This document shows, one piece after another, positions 1 to 53,012 of a stretch of 64,000 nucleotides of DNA (the first letter of the stretch is position 1; each line of letters begins with the position of its first letter). A program made the position numbers and the translations under genes. The stretch is from Bugula neritina (Eukaryota > Bryozoa > Gymnolaemata > Cheilostomatida > Bugulidae): contig OZ037765.1 of NCBI GenBank assembly GCA_964035545.1, forward strand, positions 1,766,001 to 1,830,000. Reading direction: 5' to 3'. The notes below the pieces were generated by a model. The model was not told the origin of the DNA and did not search any database. It was given only the letters and a program-made list of their open reading frames with translations.

Positions 1-3000
1 GTTCCTTCCTTTACTGACAGAGAGATATTATGTAACGTGACAATAGTATGCTGATCAGGAAGATCTACGTTGTCATTGGCTAGGAGTTGGCTTTCCTCTT
101 CAGTAGAGTTCTTGTAATCGGCGTAGTTTCTTTTCTTCCTCTTTTTTATTCTCTCAGTCAACGGTCTATTTGAATCTGAGAAAATCCACATATTGACTGA
201 TGCTTTGCGATAATTTACTGAAATTCAGTTTGACTAAAACAGTGTCAACTTGAACATTTTCAACAATTATCACTAGTACTCTAGTAACTAGTACTCTGTA
301 GAAGAACTTAGGAATTGTTAAAATATCATCATGTTTTGCCAGTTTTAGCGTAAAAATTGAAATCATCTTTTAAATTCATAATTTCGTTAAGTAACTATTA
401 ATAAAACTATTTGCAAATATTACCAAAAAACTGATTGTACAAAAGAAATTTGATAGAGAAAATAAATTTAGTTGCTTAAGAATTTACTTATATGGTTGGA
501 GAGTGCTGAGATATAAAATGAACATTGCTACAACCCCTATCTAAAAATTTGTTATAATGTAGAAACTATCTATCTCAAATAGTTCCTTTGATACCTAAGT
601 TCTATTTTGGAGTTGTTTTCACTCTGTTACCTGATTTGATCTCTGAACCCCAACCAAAATATCCGTTACGAATCTCAATGAGATTGCCGGAATCTCTGAT
701 TGGTAAAACTTCAAACGTTGTACTCTCTGCTATGAGTATGTCCTGTCAAAACCAAACAACAGTGTAGATGTACTAATGTTTCAGCGCTACTATGATTTAC
801 ACCTATACTGTTGGTTGTATACAAATATAATTTTTAACAATTGTTATGTTTTGTTATTAAAACTTCCAGTTAGTGCTAATAATTATATTTCTAAGCTGCA
901 AAACTGCGCTAGCACTAATTTTATTAATTTATTTTAATCTCAGAAAGGGGAAGTGATTCTTGTTGCATATAATGACAAATATAAAAATTTATCACTTTTA
1001 AATACAACTTATAATATATTAAAGTAATATAGCCTGTCATATAGTTAAATAATTATAAAGTATATGCAGTCTACATAAGCTGCTAACTTACAATTCAGTA
1101 ATACATTTTATTAAGAAAAAATATTTTTTAAAAAATAGTTTTGCTTTAAAAGATTGACATTTCCAAACTTATATTCATACAGGGTCTAATTAATTCAAAG
1201 AAAGTTACGTTTTAGGCAATCAGGTTATGAAATTTTATACTAAAACACAACAAATTTTAGTTTTCAAACTATTAATAAAATATGCTCTTTTATGGTTTTT
1301 TAATTGAATTTTTAAAAGTCATTAATTTGAATATACTTAATTTATAGCTTGTTAAACTATGAAAAACATATATAGCTATAATCATACATGCATTATTATA
1401 TTTTAATAGCAATTTCAAACTGCAGTCCCCCTTAATCAACTCGTCCCAGTTACTAAACTACAGCAGAACTAAAATATGCTAAGCAAGTACTTGCCATGTC
1501 GTGTCATCTTTCAGGTGAAAATAACTTCAGCTTTGACAACTGCACTGCCAGTATAGCATAGCTGTTTAATCATGCACACAAGACTTTTACAAGTAAAGTA
1601 GTTGTATACAGCATAGCCCAAGTTTCTTACCTTAATTCTTGAGCAAGCATGGTAGGCCTCCGCAATGCGTACAATACTCAAGGGCATCATAGATATACTG
1701 AATCTCAGAGAGTTCAGCAAAGGTAAAAAGACAAACACCTGCGTAAATTCATCATGTCTTGAAAATTAAAACGAAACATTTGATATTATGCAAATATGCA
1801 ATTATTAAGGTGTTAGTAATTACTTATTTATACAATGTTACTATAATACCTAATGTAGTTGGTGCAATTATATTGCAATTTATATAACAATTTGGAGAAA
1901 TAGGTAAAATTTTATCTATTTCAAACACAAACGATGTAAATGTAGATAAGAAATGTATAACATAGCTATGCCCACCTGAGTATATGTAATGCTATTTCCT
2001 GTTAGAGTTATCAACATTATCGTAACAATGGAGCCCATTACTACGATCAGCTGAGGTATAATTCCCAGAATGCTTTGCAATGTCAAAACTCTCCTGATTA
2101 AAGACTCCTCTTTGGTTCTTATTTCTAAAAGTGAATATTTTCTTGGAAAATAAATAAAACATGATAGGAAGGTAATTTTAACTTATACCTACCATATGGT
2201 GCAATAATTTAAATTTGAAAAATTAATTTCAATATTGTGGGTTTTGTGAAACAAAAAAAATGCATATTCATGGAAAAAGTGTTATAAAACACAAAATTAA
2301 TCAGTATATGCAAATCAGTTTTATGACACTTATGATCATTTTAAGGAAGAAATCAAAATTTAATCTTCATCTGGTTGATTAGTTTTACTGGTGAATGCCA
2401 AATATTTCAAGTATGTTGTAGGTATAACTATCTGCTCAAGATGACTGCGTTTAAAAAAGTACAAACAGACCTATGATAAATTACTGCTAAAATTGTATTA
2501 GAGAACCTTTCTAGTGTCAAAAACCCAGACACAGAATAATAGATGCTAACGTTGCAAATTGCTATTCCTATTGGTAAAAGGCTTTGATTTTTTGTTGTTG
2601 ATAAGTTATAAAATCGATATAGTTTTATAAACTAAAATGCAAATTAGCTTTTAGAATTTTGACGAATAAATGATAAACTCGCTAATTATAGTAAAATATT
2701 CAACCAACCACAAACATTGTCAATAAAAAAATACTGAAATCAAAACTAGTTGCAATATTGATGATGGCTCGCAATTATAATTATAGGTACTTTCACCCGA
2801 GATTATAAATAATATAAGCTAGGTTATGCTACTAGAATATGTATAAATGCTTCTACAAAAAATATAGTATCAATAAATCTTGTCACTAAAAGTTTGTAAA
2901 TTTTATTATTTTAAGTAGATGCTTCAGTTATGGAGTTTCATAAAACTCTTATTTACATGCAGCTATAATATATGTATAGTTATTGTAAACCTATAAATAA

Positions 3001-6000
3001 TCTTCCCACCATAATAATATGAAGACTGCAAATAGCAATCTATGCTGAGAATAGGTTAGATTTATTGCCCGCATTTATGTTTGTACCATATTTTGTATTA
3101 TGTAATTAAAGGATATAAATGCTGCCAGTAAAGTATAGTAGTATTAGCTGGTCACTATACCATCAATTTTTCTAGCAAATGATTTCTCCCAGGCGTACAT
3201 CTTGACTAGTTTAATGGCTGTTATAATTTCACTCATCAGTTTCACTCTATGCTCTGTTATGGGAATAGATCTTCCTTTGATATTAAATATTACTTTCGCC
3301 ATTAGAACCTGGTGAAAGAGAGTAGAATCTTAGGCTAGAAACAGCTGTCTCCATGGATACAACACAACAAAGTATTGTAAGTCCATTATATAAGTTCAAG
3401 AACAAAATTAAGGATGGTTTGAAAAACTTAGCAATTAAAAACAAAGAAAGCATTGATATAGATGATATATAGTTGAACAATTTAGTTTTCTTATAAATAT
3501 TTTTCAACTTCTTATCCATATACTGAATATACTAAAGTCTTAGTATTTTAAATTCTTTCAAACCGACGCCGTTCTCTATTTATTACTGCATGGTTATGGA
3601 AATGTTTCAAAAATATTTTGACTTTGCAGTTGTGAAATTTTTAAATAAAACTAAGTACAATTAATTGCACCAAACAACATAAAAAAGATGCATTCAATAC
3701 AACATTAATTAGCTTCAATGGTAAAAGTTAGTACATTCAAACTTATCAAAAACAAACAAAATCTATTTGGATTAAATACAGTTTTTATAAACTAAAGGTG
3801 CATGTCGGTTGCAGATGTCTAAAATATTCGAAAAGAAAAAGTGTAATTGCTAAAATTACCGGTAGAGGAAGAAAGGTTAAAAAGAAGACAAATCCACTGG
3901 AACCCCAGGGTCCAAGCAGATACACAGAATATAGTCCTCCAAACAAAGCACCAACACAGCCTAGACCAAAGATTCCATAGATAATTGTCAGGTATAGTCT
4001 TTGTCCATCCACAGCGCAAAGATTGATGAGCTACAAAATATAGAGCATTACTTTTGCGTTTAACACAATTTGCTTTATAGTAATGTATAATTTATGCATT
4101 TAAACTTAAAGAAACGTGTTCAACAGTAAATAAATAGCAAATACTGTCAGTGACAAAAATAAACAAGAAACAGTTGGATACTTGAGATATTCTAAGCCAA
4201 AATAAATGCGTTATAAAACTCACTTCTCCAGCACTTTTAGACTGTATTCTTTGACTAAGAATCTTTTTGAAAACTGCAGAAAAGACTCCCCCACGAGCCC
4301 TCGTACCTGAAGCAAGATACTAGAATTACAGGCTATGCAATGCAATGACTTTGATGCCGGTTTATAGTTAAAGCTAGGCAGCTTATCTTACGATCACATT
4401 GCGGCTCAATGGCTTATTTTGAATAAATAAGCTGCAAATACTAGTATTATATTTACAGTGGCTACAGACTACAAACTAGGTCCTTAGTCTAATTGTATAT
4501 TTGACATAATTCTATGTCAAATGTATTGTAACAAGCTGCTGAGGCACGCCCCTTGCGCCTTATGGTGATCTAGCGTGTGCTAAAGTCGAAGTATCGAAGT
4601 AAGTAAGTATATTCATGTGCGTAAAGATTATTTATACCCTTTTATTACTTATTGTTCTAATCTAAAACAAGAATTTTGTGATTAACCTAAGTTTAAAGAT
4701 TTTAATTGCTATTATAATCAAAGTCATTTACAAAAAACACATCTTTAGATAAATTATATATTGTAGATATATACTAGTTATACATAGCAACATAGCATGC
4801 TATATTTAGTGCAATGTCACATGAGTGTGTTATATATAGTAAGAAAGAATTATTACTGTAACTTATATACCCATAACAAGCGTTCACCAGCCTTACCTCT
4901 TCTGTTTCATTACACAAAATATTCTGCTTAAGTTACAAACACCCAGTCTGGTCGGAATTCTAACAATTCACAATAAAATACCATGTGACATTTTACCTGC
5001 GATATTTCCAACAGAGAATATGACATTTTGGAGTTGTGTTGCACCGTTAGTCCACACAGCCAGACAGATAATATACAAGATTTTTATTCCAACTCCTGTT
5101 TCAGGATCTTCATTCAACTTCAGGAGAGTTTGGAGAAAGTAGGCCTACAATAATAAGGGAATGTTGATTCTGGAACTTAGGCTATATATAATGCAATATG
5201 GTGTGATATGCTAAGTTTATTGGGTTGAGAGCAATTGCTGCAGTATATTATATAACTTCAGGGGTGTTTGAACAAAGTTAGCCAGTAACAACATGAAATA
5301 AAATAACAATAATATATGATATTTTAACACGCATTTATGAGCTTCCTTAATACTTAACTTTGTAGTATTTAACTGCAAATGCCACTCAAAACCCAACTGA
5401 TGATTGCATTGTTATGTTATTATATAATATTGTATTGTTACATGCTGGGTCTCCAAAATATTCTTTCACTTTATTAAAGTGGCTAGAGCGCTGGCCTAGT
5501 AAAGCATGAGGTTAGGGGTTTAAGTTCTAACACTGGCAGTAATGTTAAGAAAAGCATTCAGTCATTAAATTACTCTTGTGTGCCACATATAAATGATTAA
5601 TGTTTGCCTTCTTAGAAACCCTTTCTATACCAGAAGTTTTTACACTGACAGTGACTATAAACTCTGTGAGATTTTTTACGACCTAAATCTGTTTACATCC
5701 CCAGCTGGCTAATAGCTTTAAAAATTATTATAATAATTCATATATTGCATAGTATAAAAGTTACCTAGCAACCAATAAACATGCCTGACTGATTGCAGAT
5801 CTACTGTTTACATCGAATAAATGCAATTTTTGAAGAATCAATTTGATTTATGGAACATTTTCAATTAAAATTGCTCAGGTCTCTCACACAACTGGAATTA
5901 GTCACTCACAGGTCCTATCACTGCATAGAGAGACAGAAAAATGATTAAGAATGCTGCCACATAGAATCTTGGTCTGATGAGTTTGTAGACAGCCCGAATC

Positions 6001-9000
6001 ACTGAGGACTTCTCTTTCCCATATCTGGACACTTCTTCATCCCATATTTTCTCAAACCTACAAATATTGGAGTATAAAACTCAGATATTTTTTTAGTTCC
6101 TACCTGTAGCAGCTTACAGCTGTTGAGAAATCTGAGATGGTTTTTAATGAAAACTCATGCAAGTTTATAGTCGCCATCCCTGTGAGAAAACCCCTGATGG
6201 AATAATTTTTTTTGTTAAATCGGGCTAATGACTTATTCAGATATGGAACAGGAGTAATTATAACTGTAAGCTCTTTCTAACATCACCAATGGCCTTTGTC
6301 TGAGCTCGAACCCATGACCTCATATTTACTAGGCAAACGCGACAACCCCTAGACCATGGCTGCTCCCTATGATTTTCAATGACAAAGTATCATCTTCAAA
6401 ATTTTTTTAGCAGCAAGTTATCTCCACTTACACTCATAAATATGCTAATGAACCAGACCTGAAGGTAAAAGCTTGTTTTCGGAAAAAGAAGTTCATTTCT
6501 CATACAATTTAAATTGTTCAACATGTGGTTCAAATTTTGAGAGCAACAACTTTAGTTAAGCAACTGTAGTAATCTGTTCAAAGATTAGTAGTCCATGTTT
6601 GTTATTTTGTCTAAAATCTCGTGAAAGATTGGCATATATGCACGCTAGTGTTTTGAATCTCACAATATATTTTTACTAGTATATTTATTACTAGATTGTA
6701 ATCTCTAGCTTTAATTAGGCCTATTAGCTTTGGGAGTAAAAGCTGATAGTTAATGAAGTGTGACTAATCCTGTATGAAATTAGTTAGTATTTTCTAGTTA
6801 CTTCTAGTTAGTTGAAGCTGTTTCAATTAACAAGGTATGACATACACCACTGACCTTATCTGGCTACTTCCCACACTACTGCCTACATAGTATTTTTACT
6901 ACTTAATAGTGAATCATAAACTCTTCCTGAATATTTAACTGCCAAGTACAATCACTTTGATATTCACTCCTGCAGTAAATATTAATTATAATCTTGCAGC
7001 CTATATAATATCATCTGACCTATATATTAGCATATATCGGCATGAATAGTACCCAATTGATACCAATGATAGTAACGATTCTATTAACACTGATAATAAA
7101 TCTAGACTTCTTCATGCCATTTCTTCTCAAATCTACGAATAGTGAAGTTTAAAACTCTCATATATTTCTAGTTCTTCAATACAGCAGGTTATGGCTGTTG
7201 AGACATCTCATGTTTTAAGTCTCATGTCTCAAGTTTCAATGACAGTGCAGGGGCAGGGCTCACAAGTTGTCTGCAGCTTATTTTAAAGGAAGTTATTTGC
7301 ATGAATGCTCATGAATAGCTAGGCTAATAAATCAGCTGTGGCTGAGTGTCTATGCACTTTTTAGTCATATCATTATTGTATCTGTGTAACTTGTTAAAGA
7401 GTCACTGACACACTTTCCTTATGCAGGATTGTAATATTCCTATATAGTATATTAGTTTTCATCTTCATAGTGTATTAGGGTTGCATAATCCAACTATTTC
7501 AATCTCTATACAACTCACATGTTCATATTACAGGAAGCTGAGTCTCTCCACGGTGTATCATAAAGGTCATCCTGGGTCAACTCATTCTTGTTAGACTGAA
7601 ATATTAGTTTGTTGAGCCAGACTCCAGTGGCGTAACTCAAAGGTCCCGCAGTGATAAGTGGAAGAGTTTTAGGATTCCTGAAATAAAGCTATGCTATATA
7701 ATTTCTTGTAATAATAATTACTTATAGACAAACCATATTTTAGGGAAAAAATCTTATTTATACCGTTATAATATTATATGTTTGTATTTGTTACTAATAG
7801 TGGAACAACCTAACTATGGATTAAATAAATACTATTTAGTGATGTTATTCTTTCTTCCCAGAGCCAAGATTACTAGATTATTCAGACACCGTATTGAAGT
7901 CTATGATTGCTGTATGTGGGGTACCAGTATCAATTTTAACTAACATGCTTTCGCATCAGAATGGTTTCACCATAATCACATCTAATCCTCATTATACAAA
8001 ATCTAATAGAATGACTGAAAGCTACTACCCACAATGAAAGTATATTGAAGAAGTGTAACAAGCAAGAGGAAGATGTTTACAAATCACCGGTAGGTACAAA
8101 GATTCTCTATTGACAAGCTAAGCTTAAGAAGCAATCGTCCCATTGTTTCTGAATCACTGAAGCCAATTCTTGTCAAGGCTAGTTAACAGCTGAAAGCTAA
8201 CGAAAATATTCTAAAAGGTACCATGACCGACATGCGAGTCTGCTGACTGTACTGGGACTGTTTTGCTCTTGTCAGGTTGAATGTTGACAAGGAGCAATTG
8301 TTGGGCAGCACAATTTTCCAAGATCATGTCTGGTTGACAATGGTTAATAAATATCCTGTTCCCCTTCAAGCCAGATGTTAGGCAACAGTCAGAAGTTAAT
8401 GATGCTATACATGTACTAAAGCTAACTGTGCTGATACTAAAGACATGCCCCCACAATTAACAGCAATGTCTGCTACAGGCTAATCCCCCCAAAATACAGC
8501 TAAATATGAGGCTTTCCATGTGGAATAGGACATTAGTTCTACACTATTGTGTGTATTGTTGTTATCTACATAGTTCTCTGCTTTGCAATTTCTTCAGCAG
8601 CGTTTAATAGACTTCCTACTTGAAAAGCTGGCGTTATAATAATTATAATGTGTTTGTATTAGTTACTAATAATAGAGCATCATAACTATGGAATAACAAG
8701 AAACTGTACGACTCAAGATGCTGAGTTGAAACATAAGTCAACTGTTTAAAGCGGCTGACGATATTTACTTTGAAATTCTTTATACTACAACCTTTCCACA
8801 GCCAGCTAATCTTTCCTAAGATCTTGCCCCATCATTGTTTGGTAGATGTACAACTAAGAAAAACTCAAGGGCACAGCTTAAGGTAAATTATACTTCATCA
8901 TTACTTAATGCTGCGAGTCCATTTCATTGTTTTTTTTTAAATTTCCTGTGCCTTATTTAAACTCCAAGACTGTATTGTAGCCACATCAATGTTATAGAAA

Positions 9001-9137
9001 CATACAAGAACATAAACTAATAATTTTATAAAATAACTTTCCCACCTTGAATCTGATCTGAAGGGAATTAAATGTTTCCATCCTTGATAAGATTTGTCCT
9101 CTCCTACAGGTTCATAATCCTCAGTATATCGAGACAT
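1..9137 (-). CDS. ABCC5/MRP5-like ABC exporter, paralog A (exons 1-11, cut by window edge)
   Basis: Predicted ATP-driven membrane exporter of the ABCC (MRP) family, closest in remembered sequence to ABCC5, whose known substrates include cyclic nucleotides and other organic anions. Coding exons in gene order: 9046-9137, 7519-7677, 5910-6057, 4997-5144, 4224-4306, 3860-4030, 3161-3308, 1976-2124, 1631-1738, 631-742, 1-175. All borders are GT/AG and the phases join without a stop, giving residues 1-497. The start (9135-9137) opens MSRYTEDYEP and matches paralog B's start. Visible parts are a cytosolic N-terminus, TMD1 helices (FYVAAFLIIFLSLYAVIG, YGIFGLGCVGALFGG, FVFFLTFLPLP), the coupling motif KLVKMYAWEKSF, and the start of NBD1 (TLHNISLSVKEG). 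Walker A and everything after lie off the left edge. There is no TMD0, as in ABCC4/5. Exons 1-10 have the same lengths as in paralog B. ABCC4 or another short MRP is the alternative, but less likely. Confidence 0.92.
5478..5690 (+). mobile_element. tRNA-derived SINE, family 1, copy 1
   Basis: The head resembles a degenerate tRNA: an A-box-like GTGGCTAGAGCGCTGGCC and a B-box-like GGGTTTAAGTTCTAAC. The body has AATGTTAAGAAAAGCAT, ATTACTCTTGTGTGCCACAT and a TGACAGTGACTATAAACTCT stretch shared with the copies at 6115-6372 and 23098-23320. It lies in an intron of paralog A. Confidence 0.75.
6115..6372 (-). mobile_element. tRNA-derived SINE, family 1, copy 2
   Basis: On the minus strand: GGTCTAGGGGTTGTCGCGTT, then the B-box-like GTCATGGGTTCGAGCTC, the body GGTGATGTTAGAAAGAGC and ATTACTCCTGTTCCATATCT, and GGGATGGCGACTATAAACTT. 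It shares head, body and tail order with copies 1 and 3. It lies in intron 2 of paralog A, just upstream of exon 3. Confidence 0.78.
7103..7250 (-). pseudogene. Displaced copy of the exon 3 acceptor and exon start (paralog A intron 2)
   Basis: Minus-strand TAG|ATTTGAGAAGAAATGG and GAAGAAGTCTAG mimic the start of exon 3 (GTAG|GTTTGAGAAAATATGG, GATGAAGAAGTGTCC). About 100 bases of upstream intron are copied too. It lies about 1.1 kb upstream of the real exon and has a stop after ten codons. Its intron part looks closer to paralog B's exon 3 region than to A's. Confidence 0.75.
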
Positions 9138-9149
9138 CCCCGGAGCAAC

Positions 9150-9290
9150 TAGAACCTAGCAACTCTGTACTACACTTACAAGCTACCTTCCACCTAGCAA
9201 CTCTGCACTACACTTACAAGCTACCTTCCACCAAGCAACTCTGTACTACACTTACAAGCTACCTTCCACCAAGTGACTTTGTAATACTTG
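9150..9290 (-). repeat. 38-bp tandem repeat just upstream of the paralog A start codon
   Basis: Three copies of a unit containing ACTACACTTACAAGCTACC, with a decayed fourth. On the minus strand each copy holds CTT|GTAAGTGTAG, a donor-like motif. It begins about 13 bp upstream of the ATG, so it belongs to the 5' leader or promoter. Whether any copy is a real 5'UTR splice site cannot be seen. Confidence 0.85.
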
Positions 9291-9530
9291 CACTAAAACT
9301 TCTGTTAAATGCTGCATAGCCAGAGATTACGTGCCGTTTTCTCTTATATTAGACTGATGTGGTTCTTTGCATGATTGAATGGCAACTCAAGCGTAAATTT
9401 CCAAATATCAATGCGTGGTGACTGATCTTTATATGAAAATATTTTACATAAAACCATCAAAAACTTTTAGGTCAATAGGATTGATAGCAAACTTTAAAAT
9501 GATGTGCACAACACTTACAATACACATCCT

Positions 9531-9750
9531 TAAATTATAAATAAGTATAATACGAGAAACATTGTTGGTTTATTACTTTGTGAGGCAAAGTAATTATACT
9601 GATATTTCGGGCACCTCTGTGCCCATCTTCAGAGTAGCAGTTGCTACTCTGAAGATGGGCACAGAGGTGCCTGAAATATCAGTATAATTACTTTGCCTAA
9701 TAAATTAATAAATCAACAATGTTTCTCGTATACTTATTTATAATTAAATT
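9531..9750. mobile_element. Near-perfect foldback element (two ~109-bp inverted arms)
   Basis: Arms 9531-9639 and 9642-9750 are inverted copies with a two-base centre (the hairpin AGTAGCA/TGCTACT). Each arm contains CTGAAGA followed by a GGCAC/GTGCC stem and GAAA, which resembles a hammerhead ribozyme catalytic core. No coding sequence is present. It may be a short foldback element or two head-to-head copies of a retroelement end. Confidence 0.8.
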
Positions 9751-10856
9751 GCTAGCACGTAAAGATATATTTAAACATCCTTAAATAGATTTTTGTTATT
9801 ATGCCAGAATTTTCTATTTGAAATTTCATTTGAATTTTTTAGCAGAATAACATATACATGTAAAAAAGTTACATAAAACTATGGCAATTGAATAGAAAAA
9901 AGTTATAATCTTTAAGCACACACAGATATGACTTAGTTTAACTGTCTGCAACTAGTCTAGTTGTGTTCATAGCCGTAACAGAGATCTGCAAAAGTTGCAA
10001 TCATAGTAATACTTAATAGCGAAAAAAAGAAACTTCCAATTCAAATGAATATATTAATAGTAGCTTTTAGTACCTTTATAAAGTTGACAACTTTTGTTTT
10101 TGCAAAAGAGTTAAAAATGAAGCTATTTTAACAATAAAATAAAGCAACCAAATTTAAATATGATTTACTCACGCAAAAAGTTAATATTCTTTGCATGAGT
10201 AAACAAAGTAAAGAACTGTAAAATCTTAGATTTACCTTGTGGCAGCTATGGTTGTTTAACTGCTCAAACTCTTTCAAAGCTATTTTACAAAGTGTTGTTT
10301 TTAATTGCCTTGAAGCCACTGACCAGCCCAGATGTGTTGTGTCTACCGTTAACTTTAATCTAGCCAAACATCAGCAAACAAAGGGACAATATAAGTTTTA
10401 GCTGCACTACATACAATTGTTTCACTGGCTTGATATGATGCTTGACTAAACTATCAAGGTCTTATTTTGATAAATTGAGTTTACATATCTTTAGAGTAAG
10501 CATTTTAAAAAATATTGCATGTCCATGTGCAGTGAGTAAAGATGTATAAATTGAAACACTCAGTTGTCAAGTGAATTGCTAGCTATAAAAGTTGAGAATA
10601 AAAATACTATAATATCAACACCTTATTGTGTCAGTTTACCAATAGATTTCCTTGACATTACAAGCTCTACAATTTCTGTTTGAAGGAGAAAGTGAAGCTA
10701 AAATTACAATTCATTTTCCAATTCATTACCTTAATTCTACAAACCTAGACACATTTGAATTCTTAAGATACCATATAGAAGTTCTTCTTTTCTTTCAAAT
10801 TTAAACACATATTAAGCGTGTATAGCTTGAACAGAGTAATTTTTGTCAATAAGAGT

Positions 10857-11233
10857 CAAAGTGCACTTAAACCGATTTTTTTTCAAGACAAAAAAGATGT
10901 TTTTTTAATAAATAATTTTCTACTTGTTTTAAGCTAAAGCAAGTAATTAGCTACACAGTGTGAAACCTAATCAAATGCACTGTCCACATTCTTGTTGTAA
11001 TCGTGGCTCTGTTTAAATGTGAATTTTGTGGTTTGATGCTTTGAAGTGCACTTAACCCTATTGTTTGTCAAGACAATACCGAAAAATGCTTTTTAATTAA
11101 TAATTTTCTATACTTGTTTTAAGCTAAAGCAAATAATTAGCTACACAGTGTGACACCTAAATAAATGCACTGTCCACATTCTTGTTGTAATCGTGGCACT
11201 GTTAAATGTGAACTGTCTTGTTTGAAGTTGTGA
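10857..11233 (+). repeat. ~185-bp direct tandem duplication
   Basis: Two copies each start near AAGTGCACTTAA (10860 and 11045) and share TTTTAAGCTAAAGCAA, TTAGCTACACAGTGTG and CACATTCTTGTTGTAATCGT. It is non-coding and lies between the two transporter genes. Confidence 0.88.
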
Positions 11234-11562
11234 AAAATGAAGAAACTAATAGAAACATTTCAAGTTGGGTGAAGCAATATATAATCTTTGCTGCTAAAAT
11301 TGGTGAACTTTGTTTCAAGTTCTTTTTTTTATGGGAAGAATACACTAACACAAGTTGACGATATGATGAATTTTTAGTATATTTAATAGTTGTATGCATC
11401 AACAGGACGAATTTGTATAAGAAATAGAACTTGCACAAACAATTAGCAGCCAAAATTATTGAGCAAAACAATGAACAGAGAGTTATATATATAATATGGA
11501 GTAACATTGAGTAGAAGTGACACCAGAGAACAGGTGTATAGCAGGTGACATCTATGAGTCAT

Positions 11563-51482
<39,920 letters not shown>

Positions 51483-53012
51483 TTTATGTGACTTACAGTT
51501 CTGGCTATAACTGTTACCTGAAGTTAGCTAGGTAACAGTCAGGAGTAAAGTCAACTGACTCAGTTGACTGGAGGTGACACAACTAATTGTGTAGTTGAAC
51601 TTTATCTCAGCAAACCACCTAACTGTTAAGACTTGTAATGGTTTATGCTAAATCTTGAAAATGTATCTAAAGATATCAAATCATTTGATTGGACGAGATA
51701 ATCGCTGCGAATCAGAATATATCAGGAATAGTAATTTTGGGCGTGTAACTGTGCAGATTGGCAGTGTAAGTGACATATAGTATGTAAATAAGATAATAAA
51801 AATAGTACAGTAACTGGGTCTGTCAAGTTAGTTTGGTAAAAAATAAAGGAATGAACCTAATTAACATGTTAGAAAAAGGACCAAACTTGATACATTTTAC
51901 ATTTGTTCATGCGAAATAATTCAGCATATTAACAAAAATATTTTTTTAAGCGTTATTCGAAATTCAGAAGAAGTTTTATGCTACGCTATAAATATTTGAG
52001 TTATTTCTAAAAAAATACTGTAATTCTGGATTTTTGACCCATATGCTTCTATGCATATTTTTATAGCCTGTGTCAACGTTTCATTTTGCTTAATAATTTG
52101 CTAGATATACAGAGACAAACTGAGCTGTGCCTTCTTGAAGAAAAATTGATTTGAAATTCACAATTAAAGGTGCACTTGCTTTAAAGAGTTTATAAGTTAA
52201 CTAGCAGCGGTACTACACGTATATAAAAGTTTACTACTTACTATATGTAGAACCACCATCCATAGAAGAAACTTGATGGTAATGACTTCTATAATGTCAG
52301 AACATCTTCTTGGAGCAATTGCAGCCTTTGCTTATGTCACCGATGGCCAGACTCTGGTCCTACAGTTCATGTACTCTAGTCTAACCCTATATAACTACTA
52401 GATCTTATTTGCATGGGTATATAATAAGTTTTATATAATAACACCGGTCTGGAATATTCACTACGTACTACTGGTTATAAAAATAATAATAAATATATTT
52501 TAAGTTAGGACCAAAGCAAGCTGGCAAAAATAAAAATTATTTTAGGTTTTCATAGCTTGTGAGTAAAATATGCAAATTTTGTAGCAACAAGTTATCATAC
52601 ACTGTCTTTCCCATTGAAAGTAGTGGCATAAATTTAGCTATGGTCAGTCGAGTGCAAAAATCGGTTTACACAGACCAGCATTAAAATTCCTTACTAAACT
52701 CTACGCTATGTTATGTTGCTGAAGCATTTTTATGTGTTAATTTATAACTAATTTTGACGCAATATTGAAATGTACCCAATTATATATGCATGCTAGATTG
52801 TATACCAATCAGGTTTATGGCTATTTTTACTTAAACAGCCAAATGCAAAATAACTGTCAAATATTTAATTTGCATTTGGGAAAGAATACATTAAATACAA
52901 CAATTGCCAAATTTCACTCAATAGTTTTCCTTGAAAGAAAAATAAGGCAAGCAATAGATTTTGTAAAGCACCAGGTGTGTTCTGGAAGGCGCAACACCCA
53001 TACGAGATATTA

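Larger units (their letters stand above)
9138..11562. other. Intergenic region between paralog B stop and paralog A start
   Basis: About 2.4 kb separate the stop of paralog B from the start of paralog A. No gene is supported here. It holds a 38-bp repeat cluster (9150-9290), a foldback element (9531-9750) and a 185-bp direct duplication (about 10857-11233). Any promoter of paralog A should be here, but I could not identify core elements with confidence. Confidence 0.7.
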
